From Blautia pseudococcoides (GTDB lineage Bacteria; Bacillota; Clostridia; Lachnospirales; Lachnospiraceae), in the NCBI RefSeq assembly GCF_001689125.2, contig NZ_CP015405.2, positions 4,036,501-4,100,500 on the forward strand: a stretch of 64,000 nt of DNA. Direction: 5' to 3'. Position numbers and translations under genes: made by a program. Position 1 is the first letter of the stretch. Each line of letters opens with the position of its first letter. Shown in pieces: positions 15,601-23,559 of this stretch. Under the pieces are notes generated by a model. The model saw only the letters and a program-made list of their open reading frames with translations, searched no databases and had not been told where the DNA came from.

Positions 15601-17163
15601 ACCCTGATACAAACCATACACTGCTCCTGCCAGGCTTGCATCACCCTGAGCATAGCCTGTTACGCGATCCTTTTTATTCACTTCCACACGGAACTTCTTC
15701 AGGATGTTTTCAAAACTGCACTTTGTTACTTTATTCCATTCTATCTGCGCCATCTGGTTTGCAGGAATCACGTATCGCACTGCCGTGTCAGTTTCTTCCA
15801 GTGTATAGGGCTCTGTACCACTGATCAGTACATTTTCAAACCTAGCTACACCAGATGAATCTGTGACTGCATACTCATCTACGGCAAGCCCTGCAAGGGA
15901 AGTACCCGATAACCGGAAGGTAACTCCCTCTACGAGACCATCTTCAGACGTTTTTGTCACTTCCAGCTTTCCCCGTTTCAGTTTATTGTCGAACGTTACC
16001 GCCGTCGTCTTTCCTCCGACAATAGTAATCGTTTGACTCTTTTGAGGCTCATACCGATCATAACCAGCCTCAGTTACCGTATAAGTGCCTGGGAACATGC
16101 CCTCGACAGTAATGGTACCATCTTCCTGTGTTGTCACGGTCTTATTATAATTATTTCCGGTAATTGTAAACTGGATGCCGCCCACGACTCCGTCTTCCGA
16201 GGTCTTTTTCAGGCTCATCGTTCCGACAGGTGTCTCCACATTCAGGTAGGCATTAACTGGATTGGCCTTCTCCACACCGGTCACAACATCCTGAAGAGCA
16301 TCGTCTCCATAAGCAATCAATTTTGCACTTTCACTTACTGCCGGTATATTATTTCTGGTTGCCGAAATGCGGACGCTGCCCTCAAATGCCTGCACCGAGG
16401 TAATCTCCAGCCGATTCCCCGACTTGGTTACTTTTACGGAAGAATTAGACGAAGAAAAGCTGTAATCACTTAACACGCCGTTGCTATCCGTTAAAGTCAG
16501 CGTATATTTCCCATTGGAATATTTTAATTCCTTTGTGGCTCCGTTTGTTGAACCGGACATAAAGCTTGGAATCGTGTTATGTTTCGTCAGCAGGGATACA
16601 ATCTGATCATAAGCTGCCCTTGCACCACTATTGGGATAATTGGAGCCGAAATGGAGGTTGTACACCGTGGAGCTGGTCTGTTTGTATGAACCTGTGGCTT
16701 CACGGCATCCCGTAACGAACTCCCATACCAACGTCTGTGTAGCAAGCCATTTCTCATCATCACTACCGGAAAGATTGCCCCTGTTTCCCTGGTACCCATA
16801 CAGGAGCGCCATTCCGACTGCTTTTTGTTGGGCATTGGAAAGGGCATCCCATGTTTTTGACGATGCTTCTTTCAGGTTGTCCCCTGTATGCAATGGAACA
16901 CCGGGCTGGATACAAAAGCCGGTATCACCGTCCACAAACATCCTGTATTTGTACTTTCCCTGGCCTCCGGCAGTATAACCATTGATGACAGCGCTGGAAT
17001 TGTAATGCATTGCATTGCCATTAGAATCATAAGTATAGGAGAATGTAATCACCGCCGCATCACCTGTTGCAGCAAATACATTCTGGATCGGTATCACAGA
17101 AAAAGCTGTGACTATGGCAAGCAGCATGGCTGCCGCCTTTCTAAACATTCTTTTAAGTTTCAT
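12628..17163 (-). CDS. Thioester adhesin with Cna-B repeats and sortase signal
   Basis: A 1511-residue surface protein. Residues 1-32 are a signal peptide. A thioester domain follows, with Cys84 in FCIQPG and Gln143 in ATQTLVWEF, the pair expected to form an internal Cys-Gln thioester for covalent host attachment. Then come multiple Cna-B/SpaA-type domains (E-rich strands such as YTVTEAGYDRYEPQ, YTLEET, YELIEVETCYGYVL, WIVREIEQPEGFVL, YLVKESKAPEGFYL), interrupted at about 595-740 by an acidic, Ser/Thr-rich stalk. The end is VPKTGD at 1472, a membrane helix and a KKRKKK tail, that is, a sortase signal. No sortase is encoded here, so a host enzyme is needed. The role as an ICE-borne adhesin is inference. 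Confidence 0.9.
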   Translation of the reverse strand: MKLKRMFRKAAAMLLAIVTAFSVIPIQNVFAATGDAAVITFSYTYDSNGNAMHYNSSAVINGYTAGGQGKYKYRMFVDGDTGFCIQPGVPLHTGDNLKEASSKTWDALSNAQQKAVGMALLYGYQGNRGNLSGSDDEKWLATQTLVWEFVTGCREATGSYKQTSSTVYNLHFGSNYPNSGARAAYDQIVSLLTKHNTIPSFMSGSTNGATKELKYSNGKYTLTLTDSNGVLSDYSFSSSNSSVKVTKSGNRLEITSVQAFEGSVRISATRNNIPAVSESAKLIAYGDDALQDVVTGVEKANPVNAYLNVETPVGTMSLKKTSEDGVVGGIQFTITGNNYNKTVTTQEDGTITVEGMFPGTYTVTEAGYDRYEPQKSQTITIVGGKTTAVTFDNKLKRGKLEVTKTSEDGLVEGVTFRLSGTSLAGLAVDEYAVTDSSGVARFENVLISGTEPYTLEETDTAVRYVIPANQMAQIEWNKVTKCSFENILKKFRVEVNKKDRVTGYAQGDASLAGAVYGLYQGDTLVASYTTDAEGSFISDYFICDSDWTLKEISSSEGYLLDESVYTIPADPGNFEIELNQIPINVTEQVIMGRIRLIKHIDKEQEDIETVKETETAKDTENTENSSAFGVQVAELLMLAAESGSDPQKDVSSSDPQTEAETAEAEDNGSNVTEESKDTAVSDGNTQMESETETVPEESQAPDTEETVPSETEPEKDKYETTPIPEEDIKAPGHEGIIEQPEEGAKFQIYLSSAGSFDNAREAERDILTTDADGFAVSKDMPYGRYTVHQIEGMEGQAFVPDFTVYIRQDDQTYSYILNNLTQASFIRIEKHDAETGKIIPAAGVGFQVRDLSTGELISQNVYYPTPVVIDTFFTNDEGWLMLPCELPYGCYELIEVETCYGYVLSSEPVSFQVDGSQDVVVVEKQNMPQKSKIHITKSGEIFSTVMVEENKGFSDRYTPVYETRGLEGAVYEICAAEDIYTQDGTLRAEKGSVVDTITTDGSGQASSTLLYLGKYTISEVQSPYGMVLNIKSQLVELSYAGQEVEVTETSASFYNERQKVLISLEKVMEQDKQFGIGMNGEVHSVIFGLYAAEDIAAADGMVIPADGLIEILEVQEDGTATAQTDLPFGSYYLREDGTDPHYLPTDKKYPVVFEYAGQETALVQILANDGEAIENTLKYGSISGKKQDEDGNALAGAKIGLFTESTKEFTEENAILVTTSAEDGSFGFDKVPYGAWIVREIEQPEGFVLCGESFSVEIKQDGQVVTLKITNEFIVGSIHLTKYDADYPDHKLSGAEFEVYLDSNGNKKLDDEDELLGTLDETEPGEYQMTDLRFNGYLVKESKAPEGFYLDEGVYYVSIDTDGKVYEVENEAGKGFLNQAKKGNLKIIKTSSDGVVEGFSFHIVGDDYDKTFKTDSNGKIYIEDLRIGKYTITEVEDSLSAGYKRPAPVVVELVADETLTVNVHNDKVTVDVPKTGDDFNPWMWIGLIAASAAGLGTSIFWAKKRKKKDTK

Positions 17164-17204
17164 ACGTTTCCTCCTGATTTTAATAATTAATTCGTAGCAT
17201 GACA

Positions 17205-17235
17205 GAATAAAAACCCCGGAAATTAAACCGGGGTT
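17205..17235 (-). terminator. Terminator upstream of the adhesin gene
   Basis: AACCCCGG/CCGGGGTT stem followed on the minus strand by TTTTTATTC. It separates the adhesin from the DUF-type genes before it and may act as a leader attenuator. Confidence 0.8.
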
Positions 17236-17251
17236 CCTGCCTCTATACTGA

Positions 17252-17665
17252 TTATGCTGTTAATTTTACATATCCACGGTCCGCCTCATCAACGCACCGG
17301 TCAAGTATTTCAAAAAAACGCGGCGCATCCAGTTCTGCATCAAGCCACTGAGTTGCACGGTAAGAATAGCAGCCGACCTCATCATTGATGGCATGGCTGC
17401 CGAGAATACTGTGCAGATTCAGTTCGTTTGTCATCTGTCTCTGTCTGGCGGTGCTCGGCTTTTCAAGTGCCTTGGCCAGGCAGAATACCAAAAGTGGATG
17501 AAGCTCGGAAAACGAAATCTGCAGATAATAATCCCGGTATCCTGCCATCAGGGATATTTCGTCCTGACTTTCGATTTCCAGTTCAGACAGGATCATCTTT
17601 CGTGTATGCTCGGCAATCTCTTTGCGCTTCCTCTGCTCAGACTGGCTGAGATCACAATGGTTCAT
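17252..17665 (-). CDS. ICE hypothetical protein, about 137 residues
   Basis: No family is recognised. The start at 17665 (MNHCDLSQSEQRKRKEIAEH) is chosen for AAGGAGG six bases upstream. The protein is soluble, with an N-terminal charged helical region and a conserved-looking C-terminus (RATQWLDAELDAPRFFEILD). It lies between the S1-domain gene and the adhesin in an ICE gene order. Confidence 0.65.
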   Translation of the reverse strand: MNHCDLSQSEQRKRKEIAEHTRKMILSELEIESQDEISLMAGYRDYYLQISFSELHPLLVFCLAKALEKPSTARQRQMTNELNLHSILGSHAINDEVGCYSYRATQWLDAELDAPRFFEILDRCVDEADRGYVKLTA

Positions 17666-17701
17666 GGATTTCCTCCTTTCTCTCAGATTGAGTTTCATAT
17701 A

Positions 17702-19114
17702 TTATCTGGGGGCAGCGATATGTGTGATGGCGCCCCAAATCCTGTTGGAGTCATGGTTGATTCCCAAAATTCTGACGGTCACTCTCGAACCTCTGGGCGG
17801 ACGGCCACGCTTGGGATAACTGCACAAACAGTCGATACCGCCATCCAATGCCACAAACACACCGTTGGTATCCACCATACTGACTGTACCCACATAGCGG
17901 TTGCCGACGGAATATCTGCGCAGTGCTTTCTCATACGGGTTTTCCCCAGACTGCTTGACCGAGGCTGTTGCCTTGACATGGTTCCGATCACTGCGGTCCA
18001 CCTCAAGCACTTTTACCAGGATACGTTGCCCGGGCTGGAAATGCGCTGCTGCGTCCATCCATCTCTGGTAACTGAGTTCCCTGAGTGGAATGTAAATCTC
18101 CAGCCCGAAGATATCCACGAAAATGCCAGCACGAATCACTGATACGATTCTGGCTTCTGCACACACACCTGAGTAAAGCAGATTGTTCCCATCCCTGTCT
18201 GTACCCAGATAATACTGCTTGCGTTTTGCCTTCATCGCCTCCAGACGACTCGCTGCCGCAATGCCGGATGACGGATCAATTCCTCTGACGATATAATCCA
18301 CCTCCGCACCCAGACGCTTAGTAAGCATGTAATGCAGCACGTCCTCCGGAAGCCTGCCACGATAATCCGCTGGCGGTTCTACCGCTTCCTCTGCAGGAAT
18401 GATGACTTTGAACTCACCGTGGTAAATGACTGCGAAAGAACGGGATGGGTTGTCCTCGGGACGCTCTACGCCCTGAATGGTTCCAGTCAGAATGCGCCCG
18501 GTTTTCTGGGATTCCAGCAGATCCAGCAAATCATTTTTGGCTTTTTCAGCATCCGTCTCGACGCTGAGCTGGTCATCAATGGCCAGCACCGGTGTTGTCG
18601 GTCTGACAGATACACGCCTTTTTCTTGGCTTAGGCGCCTCCTCGACGCCGTCGGCGATATTTTTTCCCTCGGGATTTGCTTCTGTGTCAGACTGAGATGT
18701 ATTTTCCTTAGTCTTCTTACGCCCGCGGGGCTTTTTCACCTTTTCCGGCTCAGTCTGAGAAACATCCCCTTGAGAGGGCTCTTCGCCTAACGCGTTTTCT
18801 GAAGAGATATCATCTCTGGGAGAATCTGCATCGGTCTGGGAAGATATTTTCTCTTCCGGCTCCGAAGGCGGCTTCCCATCAGCCATTTCCATATCAGTCT
18901 GAGGGAGAATTTCACCTTCAGAATCTGCATCTCTGAATTCCTCTGAAGAGACTCTCTCCAGGGAATCCTCTGTATCAGTCTGGGACAGCTCCGGATCCGG
19001 GGAGTCGTCTTCAGGCTGGGACAGCTCCTCAAGCTCCGGATTCCCATCAGTCTGAGGGGTTGTTTCCTGCAGAATTTCCTCACCGGAAAGCTTTTCTTGT
19101 TTTTTTGTTGCCAT
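17702..19114 (-). CDS. S1-domain protein with acidic SQTD-repeat N-terminus
   Basis: A 470-residue protein in two parts. Residues 1 to about 185 are disordered and acidic, with a repeated QTD/SQ-TD pattern (for example LSQTDTEDS, SSQTDADSP, VSQTEPEK, TSQSDTEAN). The rest holds two OB/S1-like RNA-binding domains: one around ARIVSVIRAGIFVDIFGLEI, and one at the C-terminus (RYVGTVSMVDTNGVFVAL). An ICE protein of this kind may bind RNA or single-stranded DNA; its role is unknown. It is followed within 40 bases by the 137-residue gene. Confidence 0.75.
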   Translation of the reverse strand: MATKKQEKLSGEEILQETTPQTDGNPELEELSQPEDDSPDPELSQTDTEDSLERVSSEEFRDADSEGEILPQTDMEMADGKPPSEPEEKISSQTDADSPRDDISSENALGEEPSQGDVSQTEPEKVKKPRGRKKTKENTSQSDTEANPEGKNIADGVEEAPKPRKRRVSVRPTTPVLAIDDQLSVETDAEKAKNDLLDLLESQKTGRILTGTIQGVERPEDNPSRSFAVIYHGEFKVIIPAEEAVEPPADYRGRLPEDVLHYMLTKRLGAEVDYIVRGIDPSSGIAAASRLEAMKAKRKQYYLGTDRDGNNLLYSGVCAEARIVSVIRAGIFVDIFGLEIYIPLRELSYQRWMDAAAHFQPGQRILVKVLEVDRSDRNHVKATASVKQSGENPYEKALRRYSVGNRYVGTVSMVDTNGVFVALDGGIDCLCSYPKRGRPPRGSRVTVRILGINHDSNRIWGAITHIAAPR

Positions 19115-19134
19115 AATTAGTACCTCCTGTAAAT

Positions 19135-20997
19135 TTAAAATTCAGCCGGCGGTTTTGCCGAGCTGTAAAGGCTTTTTTTACGTGCCGGCTTTTTCTCCGG
19201 CTCTGCTACTGGAACTGGTTCACTAAGTATCGGTGCAGTAAATATTGTTGCTGGCTGGTAATCCATGATGGATGCTCTCACAATCTGTCTTGACATGGGA
19301 TGTTTTGTAAAATCCAGTTTTTCAAGCTTCAAGAGATTGCAGCCTCGTATGACGCAGAGCATTTCTTCGTTTGGAAGCCGTAGGACCTCATCCGGAGTCA
19401 GAAGCCGCCTTCGTCCCTGACCCTCAGTATGACGGTACTGGGGTATGACCTGAGCGACTGCAATGGTATGCCTCACCGTCATAGTAGAATTTACCTGCAC
19501 GGACATATCTCCAGATCTTGCTGAGATATACTCAGCCGTAACCTCATCCGTACATCCAAGCATCAGCTGGATGTCGCAGTTGCCGATGATTTCGGCCCAC
19601 AGATTATTTGGATACCGGTTCTGTAACTGACCCAGGCTCTGCACTGCCAGCATCACACGGATGTCTCTGGAACGCACCACCGAAAGAGAACGGGCAAAAT
19701 CTGATCCGTCTTCTGCGCCACCGATGCGACCCACGTTGTTAAACTCATCCAAGATCAAATTTACGGGCACATCGCAACGGCCGTTTGGCCGGCTGTCTGC
19801 ATAGCGAGTTAATTTAATAAACATGAACGAAAAAAAGAGCGATGACAGGAATGCCATGGTGGCATCTTGATCGCTCAGGATAATATAATATGCGCATCTG
19901 TGTCTGGCAGGAGAGGTCAGATCAATGTCAGACTGACTTGTAATCCGCTGCACTGCCTGGTTTTGCAGCACTTGCAGCCGCGTGCCGAGACCTAAAATGA
20001 TTCCTGATTTTACAGTATCGCTGGACTGGGCAAACAGATTAAAAGGCGCCCTCGCCGGATGGTCAAGGGGAAGCTTATCGAACATGGCTGTCAGCTGTCG
20101 CTCACTGTTCTGAGTCAGAAGCTGGTATACTGCAGTAAGATGTTTCATGTCCGGACTACGGGTTCTATCCTGGTCTACCAGAAGAATCAGAGCCTTTAAA
20201 AGATTGCCCTCGCCGTTATCCCAAAAGTGATCTCCTTTACCAGAACTGGTATTGCCGATAATAACATTGGTCAGCACTTGTGCCATTAGGGTATCACCGT
20301 TTAAGTCTGACATGCAGTTCCACGAATCTCCATGCTCAGGTGTGACGAGATTGTAAATCTTCACCTCGTAGCCTGCCTGCCGGTACATTTCTGCTGTGTC
20401 TGCATACAGTTCGGCTTTACTGTCTGTGATAATCACGGATTCGCCACGCTTTATTGCCTGAAACAGTGAATTCCGGATGATTGCCCGGGATTTCATGGTG
20501 CCCGACGCACCAAATATGGCGATGTGTCGATTGAGTCTGGTATCTTTTGGCATACAGACCGCTTTTCCCTTATACTCACCCAGAATCGTTCCTTCAGCCT
20601 TATCAACAGAAGACACCTCCAGTACCTCACGCATTTCTTTTTCTTCCATCCATGAGGCGGTTCCGTAAATCCCTGACTTGCTTTTGGTGAAGCCTCTGGG
20701 GTCATAGCTTTTTCCATCAAACTTATCGTGAAGCTTGATGTAAGCAAAAATCCCTCCGCCAAGGATCAGGGTTCCAAGCATTCCTTTCAGCCCGTCTGGG
20801 GTAAACGCCATTGGGAAACAGACCGCAGGATTCCAGCTGACCGGTTTCATGGCGGCCTCGCCTGCAAGCCCGTCTGCCTGCATCCATGCTACATAGTTTG
20901 TAAACAACTGGCCAAGCATTCCACCAAGATATAAAAACGCTGCGCATCCCAGTATGATGGCCGCCACAATGGCAGCCGTTCTTTTTTTATCTTTCAA
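19135..20997 (-). CDS. virD4: VirD4-type coupling protein (TraG/VirD4)
   Basis: A 620-residue type IV coupling ATPase that delivers the relaxosome to the secretion channel. Two N-terminal transmembrane helices precede the Walker A region (GASGTMKSRAIIRNS), the Walker B (VNLILDEFNNVG) and the VirD4 signature RSRDIRVMLAVQSLGQL. The start is a TTG at 20997, seven bases after GGAGG; the longer open frame has no RBS. It overlaps the stop of the upstream gene by 11 bases. No relaxase gene is seen in the window. Confidence 0.9.
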   Translation of the reverse strand: MKDKKRTAAIVAAIILGCAAFLYLGGMLGQLFTNYVAWMQADGLAGEAAMKPVSWNPAVCFPMAFTPDGLKGMLGTLILGGGIFAYIKLHDKFDGKSYDPRGFTKSKSGIYGTASWMEEKEMREVLEVSSVDKAEGTILGEYKGKAVCMPKDTRLNRHIAIFGASGTMKSRAIIRNSLFQAIKRGESVIITDSKAELYADTAEMYRQAGYEVKIYNLVTPEHGDSWNCMSDLNGDTLMAQVLTNVIIGNTSSGKGDHFWDNGEGNLLKALILLVDQDRTRSPDMKHLTAVYQLLTQNSERQLTAMFDKLPLDHPARAPFNLFAQSSDTVKSGIILGLGTRLQVLQNQAVQRITSQSDIDLTSPARHRCAYYIILSDQDATMAFLSSLFFSFMFIKLTRYADSRPNGRCDVPVNLILDEFNNVGRIGGAEDGSDFARSLSVVRSRDIRVMLAVQSLGQLQNRYPNNLWAEIIGNCDIQLMLGCTDEVTAEYISARSGDMSVQVNSTMTVRHTIAVAQVIPQYRHTEGQGRRRLLTPDEVLRLPNEEMLCVIRGCNLLKLEKLDFTKHPMSRQIVRASIMDYQPATIFTAPILSEPVPVAEPEKKPARKKSLYSSAKPPAEF

Positions 20998-22141
20998 GCA
21001 AATTCCTCCTTTCTGGGCAAAGCTCCTCTTCCACCGAGTCCATTCCGATGGTTTTGATGCTGGCAAGCCCGCCCAAGTATTCCCGGAGGAAGTGCGTCTG
21101 ATGGGGAAAACATAGAACCTCAAACTGTCCGGTTCGGTTTTCAATTGCTTCCCGAAAACGAATGAGTCTTGAAATGTCCCCGTCCAGATGCGATAAGATA
21201 TTTACGCCGTCCACACAGGCGTCATATTCAAAAAGCCCTCGGTCGTAGGATCTGACCTCAGGCTCAAATAAAAGTTCAAGGAGCTGCGCTTTCCAGTCTG
21301 GTACAGAAAAGAGACGCAGCTGCCGGATGCCATCCCCGTTCATTGGGATAAAATGGATATGACGGTAAATGGAATCGAAACGAAACTCCAACCGCCTGGT
21401 TTTGTCTGATTCTAACAGTGTCCGCAGGGCTATCTCTCCAGACCGGCCAAATAGTATCGCTGAGTCTACCTCAGAAATACCGGCATTCAGTCTTGTAAGC
21501 TCGATCAGGCTGTGGAGAGCTTTAAACTCACCCATGCCGCTCCACTTCATTACGGCATCCCTTGTATTATAAACAGCATAACAATTGCTGGAAGAAAATA
21601 TTGCGCCGGCCATACGGGTGAACATCGTCTTGTTCATCTCTGTCTCTCCGACTTTTTTCATATCCTTTGCCAGATAAAAACAGGGCTTGTCAGGTATAAC
21701 CTGCAGCATCTCCCGGTTCTGAAGTCTGGGGAGAAGATAAGGTCTTGCCTCCATACCGGCTTTCATACACATTGCCGCAGCCTCTGAAACACGATGATTC
21801 CTATCCCGGTGCGAGGCATCACCCGGAAAACGATGTTCCCAGAATGAGTCCATATAATATTCATACACACCCGGATAAAGCCATTCCAGTATGGGAAGTG
21901 CACCCTTATAGAGCCGGATGCTTTTTCCTGCCCCTTTTCCAGATATGGTCAGCAGGCGGCAGGTGATTTCATCACAGGAATGATAGTTGCGAATCGTCTG
22001 AAGCGTAGTCAGCCTGGAAACGAGAGCCTTATAGACCCGCTCACTCCCAAGCAGGGAAAGGCTATGAAATGGGAACTCTCCCGAAAATGAGAGAAGCATG
22101 ACGAGCTGCCAGACCTGACTGCCCGGGCGAAAATGCACCAT
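20987..22141 (-). CDS. ICE hypothetical protein, about 384 residues
   Basis: Family not recognised. The start at 22141 (MVHFRPGSQVWQLV) has GGAGG eight bases upstream. An N-terminal winged-helix-like segment (QVWQLVMLLSFSGEFPFHSL, LLGSERVYKALVSRLTTLQ) suggests DNA binding; the large C-terminal part (EFRFDSIYRHIHFIPMNGD, FEYDACVDGVNILSHLDGD) is a probable alpha/beta domain. It overlaps the VirD4 start and follows the DUF6100 gene, a conserved position in ICEs of this type. Confidence 0.7.
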   Translation of the reverse strand: MVHFRPGSQVWQLVMLLSFSGEFPFHSLSLLGSERVYKALVSRLTTLQTIRNYHSCDEITCRLLTISGKGAGKSIRLYKGALPILEWLYPGVYEYYMDSFWEHRFPGDASHRDRNHRVSEAAAMCMKAGMEARPYLLPRLQNREMLQVIPDKPCFYLAKDMKKVGETEMNKTMFTRMAGAIFSSSNCYAVYNTRDAVMKWSGMGEFKALHSLIELTRLNAGISEVDSAILFGRSGEIALRTLLESDKTRRLEFRFDSIYRHIHFIPMNGDGIRQLRLFSVPDWKAQLLELLFEPEVRSYDRGLFEYDACVDGVNILSHLDGDISRLIRFREAIENRTGQFEVLCFPHQTHFLREYLGGLASIKTIGMDSVEEELCPERRNLLER

Positions 22142-22156
22142 AGCACTCACCTCCGC

Positions 22157-22333
22157 TCATAAGCATTTTCCGACAACATGACTGCTCTCTTTGTCGGAAT
22201 TTCCGGCGTAAATACGTCCCCAAATCGCTGCTATACTGGGCTTTTTGCTCCTTTTGGAATATATGTAATTTTTCTTGTCCAAAAAAGTTCCGTTTTTACA
22301 TAGGTTTTTACGGCTCAATTTACCTTTTTTCAT
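22157..22333 (-). CDS. Small basic protein, 58 residues, overlapping DUF6100 end
   Basis: A short basic reading frame (MKKGKLSRKNLCKNG...) that starts inside the last codons of the DUF6100 gene (stop at 22320) and is preceded by GGGGGTGG. It ends 15 bases before the next start. The composition (Lys/Ser-rich, IYAGNSDKESSHV) is not typical of noise, but no homologue is recognised. It may be translationally coupled. Confidence 0.35.
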   Translation of the reverse strand: MKKGKLSRKNLCKNGTFLDKKNYIYSKRSKKPSIAAIWGRIYAGNSDKESSHVVGKCL

Positions 22334-22991
22334 AGAGTTCCACCCCCTCATCCGGCATTGTGTTTTCCATAGCCAGCCATATAGGAAATTCTTTCTTCGG
22401 CACCACATATACCTCCGTCCGTTCCTCCTGTCCTGCTGTGCTACAGTAATAGTGAGAGCATACCGCCGGACTGTCGTCCGGCATCACATACATGGCAACA
22501 ATATCTGAAACCATGTTGATTTCAATGTTATCATGATCCCGCATTTTTCTTTCGGGTCTGGCTCTGTCATATACATGACGGTAAATCAGAACACAATCCT
22601 GATACCGCACAGGCGGTCGCTTTTCAAAAAAGGCTCGCATGGCAGGATATAAGAAAGAGCGGATATAATCCGCTGACCCGCCCGCCTTCTTTGGGAGCAA
22701 TGCTGGGATGCGAAGGCAAAACCAACGCTCCTCTGTAAAACCAATTTCTACGGGAATACAATCCTTTATCCGGTGCTCCACCTCAAGCTTTGCATTCCGC
22801 ACGCCGGTATACGCGGGAAGCACCCGCGTCAGAAGCACCAGCCGCTCCACCGTTTCTTCCAGATTAAGAGAATGCAGATAAACTTCATAGATACTCCCGT
22901 TTTCACAAAACCATTGTACAGAAGCAAGCTGCTCCTGCAATTTCTTATCCAATCTCCCGATCTTATCCAACGTGTCCAGAAATTTCGTCAT
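22320..22991 (-). CDS. DUF6100 family protein
   Basis: A 223-residue ICE-associated protein. An N-terminal coiled region (MTKFLDTLDKIGRLDKKLQE) is followed by an alpha/beta domain with conserved-looking VEIGFTEERWFCLRIPALLP and a C-terminal YCSTAGQEERTEVYVVP. Function unknown; it occurs beside DUF5697 and VirD4 genes in clostridial conjugative elements. It overlaps the DUF5697 stop by about 29 bases. Confidence 0.75.
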   Translation of the reverse strand: MTKFLDTLDKIGRLDKKLQEQLASVQWFCENGSIYEVYLHSLNLEETVERLVLLTRVLPAYTGVRNAKLEVEHRIKDCIPVEIGFTEERWFCLRIPALLPKKAGGSADYIRSFLYPAMRAFFEKRPPVRYQDCVLIYRHVYDRARPERKMRDHDNIEINMVSDIVAMYVMPDDSPAVCSHYYCSTAGQEERTEVYVVPKKEFPIWLAMENTMPDEGVELYEKR

Positions 22992-23514
22992 CGCTCACTG
23001 CCTCCTCTGAATAGAAAGTAACCCCCGGCTCCTCGTCCCCCTGAAAGTCCACTGTAGCAAACAGGCAGGGAGCGTGAGGAAGCCGCATCCCATATGCCAT
23101 AGAAATACGGGGAAGAACGATAATATACTTCAAATCCTCCTGAGGCTGGAGCAGTTTCAAAAGGTTCTGCTCACCTTCGTATAACACCACGATTTCGTAA
23201 CCGGTATTCTCCTTTAAGAAAAAAAGCTGAGATGGATAAACCGCCGGATAATGTGCCATCGGGTCTACATAATCAATGAATTTCAAAAGAACCCATACGG
23301 CAAGAATCGTTCTCTGATCCGGTTTATCCATTGCATCCAGCCCAATATAATAGCCGCTCGACACATCCGCAATCCGCATCTGCTTCTTCAGGTTCCGCAG
23401 GATTTTATCTGCGGTCTGGGCTGGCTTTTGCAGCATTCGTGTAATCTGAGTTTTCGGCAAGGCTCCGTACTGTGAGAGCCATTTTACAACATACTGCTCA
23501 TCTTGCAGCAACAT
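22963..23514 (-). CDS. DUF5697 family protein
   Basis: A 183-residue protein resembling the DUF5697 ICE family. The N-terminal winged-helix segment (YVVKWLSQYGALPKTQI, ADKILRNLKKQMRIADV) is followed by an alpha/beta core, so DNA binding is likely. The start (MLLQDEQYV) at 23514 has GGAGG eight bases upstream. It sits in the VirB4-DUF5697-DUF6100-VirD4 series. Confidence 0.75.
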   Translation of the reverse strand: MLLQDEQYVVKWLSQYGALPKTQITRMLQKPAQTADKILRNLKKQMRIADVSSGYYIGLDAMDKPDQRTILAVWVLLKFIDYVDPMAHYPAVYPSQLFFLKENTGYEIVVLYEGEQNLLKLLQPQEDLKYIIVLPRISMAYGMRLPHAPCLFATVDFQGDEEPGVTFYSEEAVSDDEISGHVG

Positions 23515-23559
23515 AGGCAACACCTCCTTTTTGTGAGTATTTTCCTTAAAATGCGTATT

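Noticed and set aside
22500-23500. Relaxase gene
   Set aside because: The genes here match DUF6100 and DUF5697 families; no HUH or other relaxase motif was found in the window.
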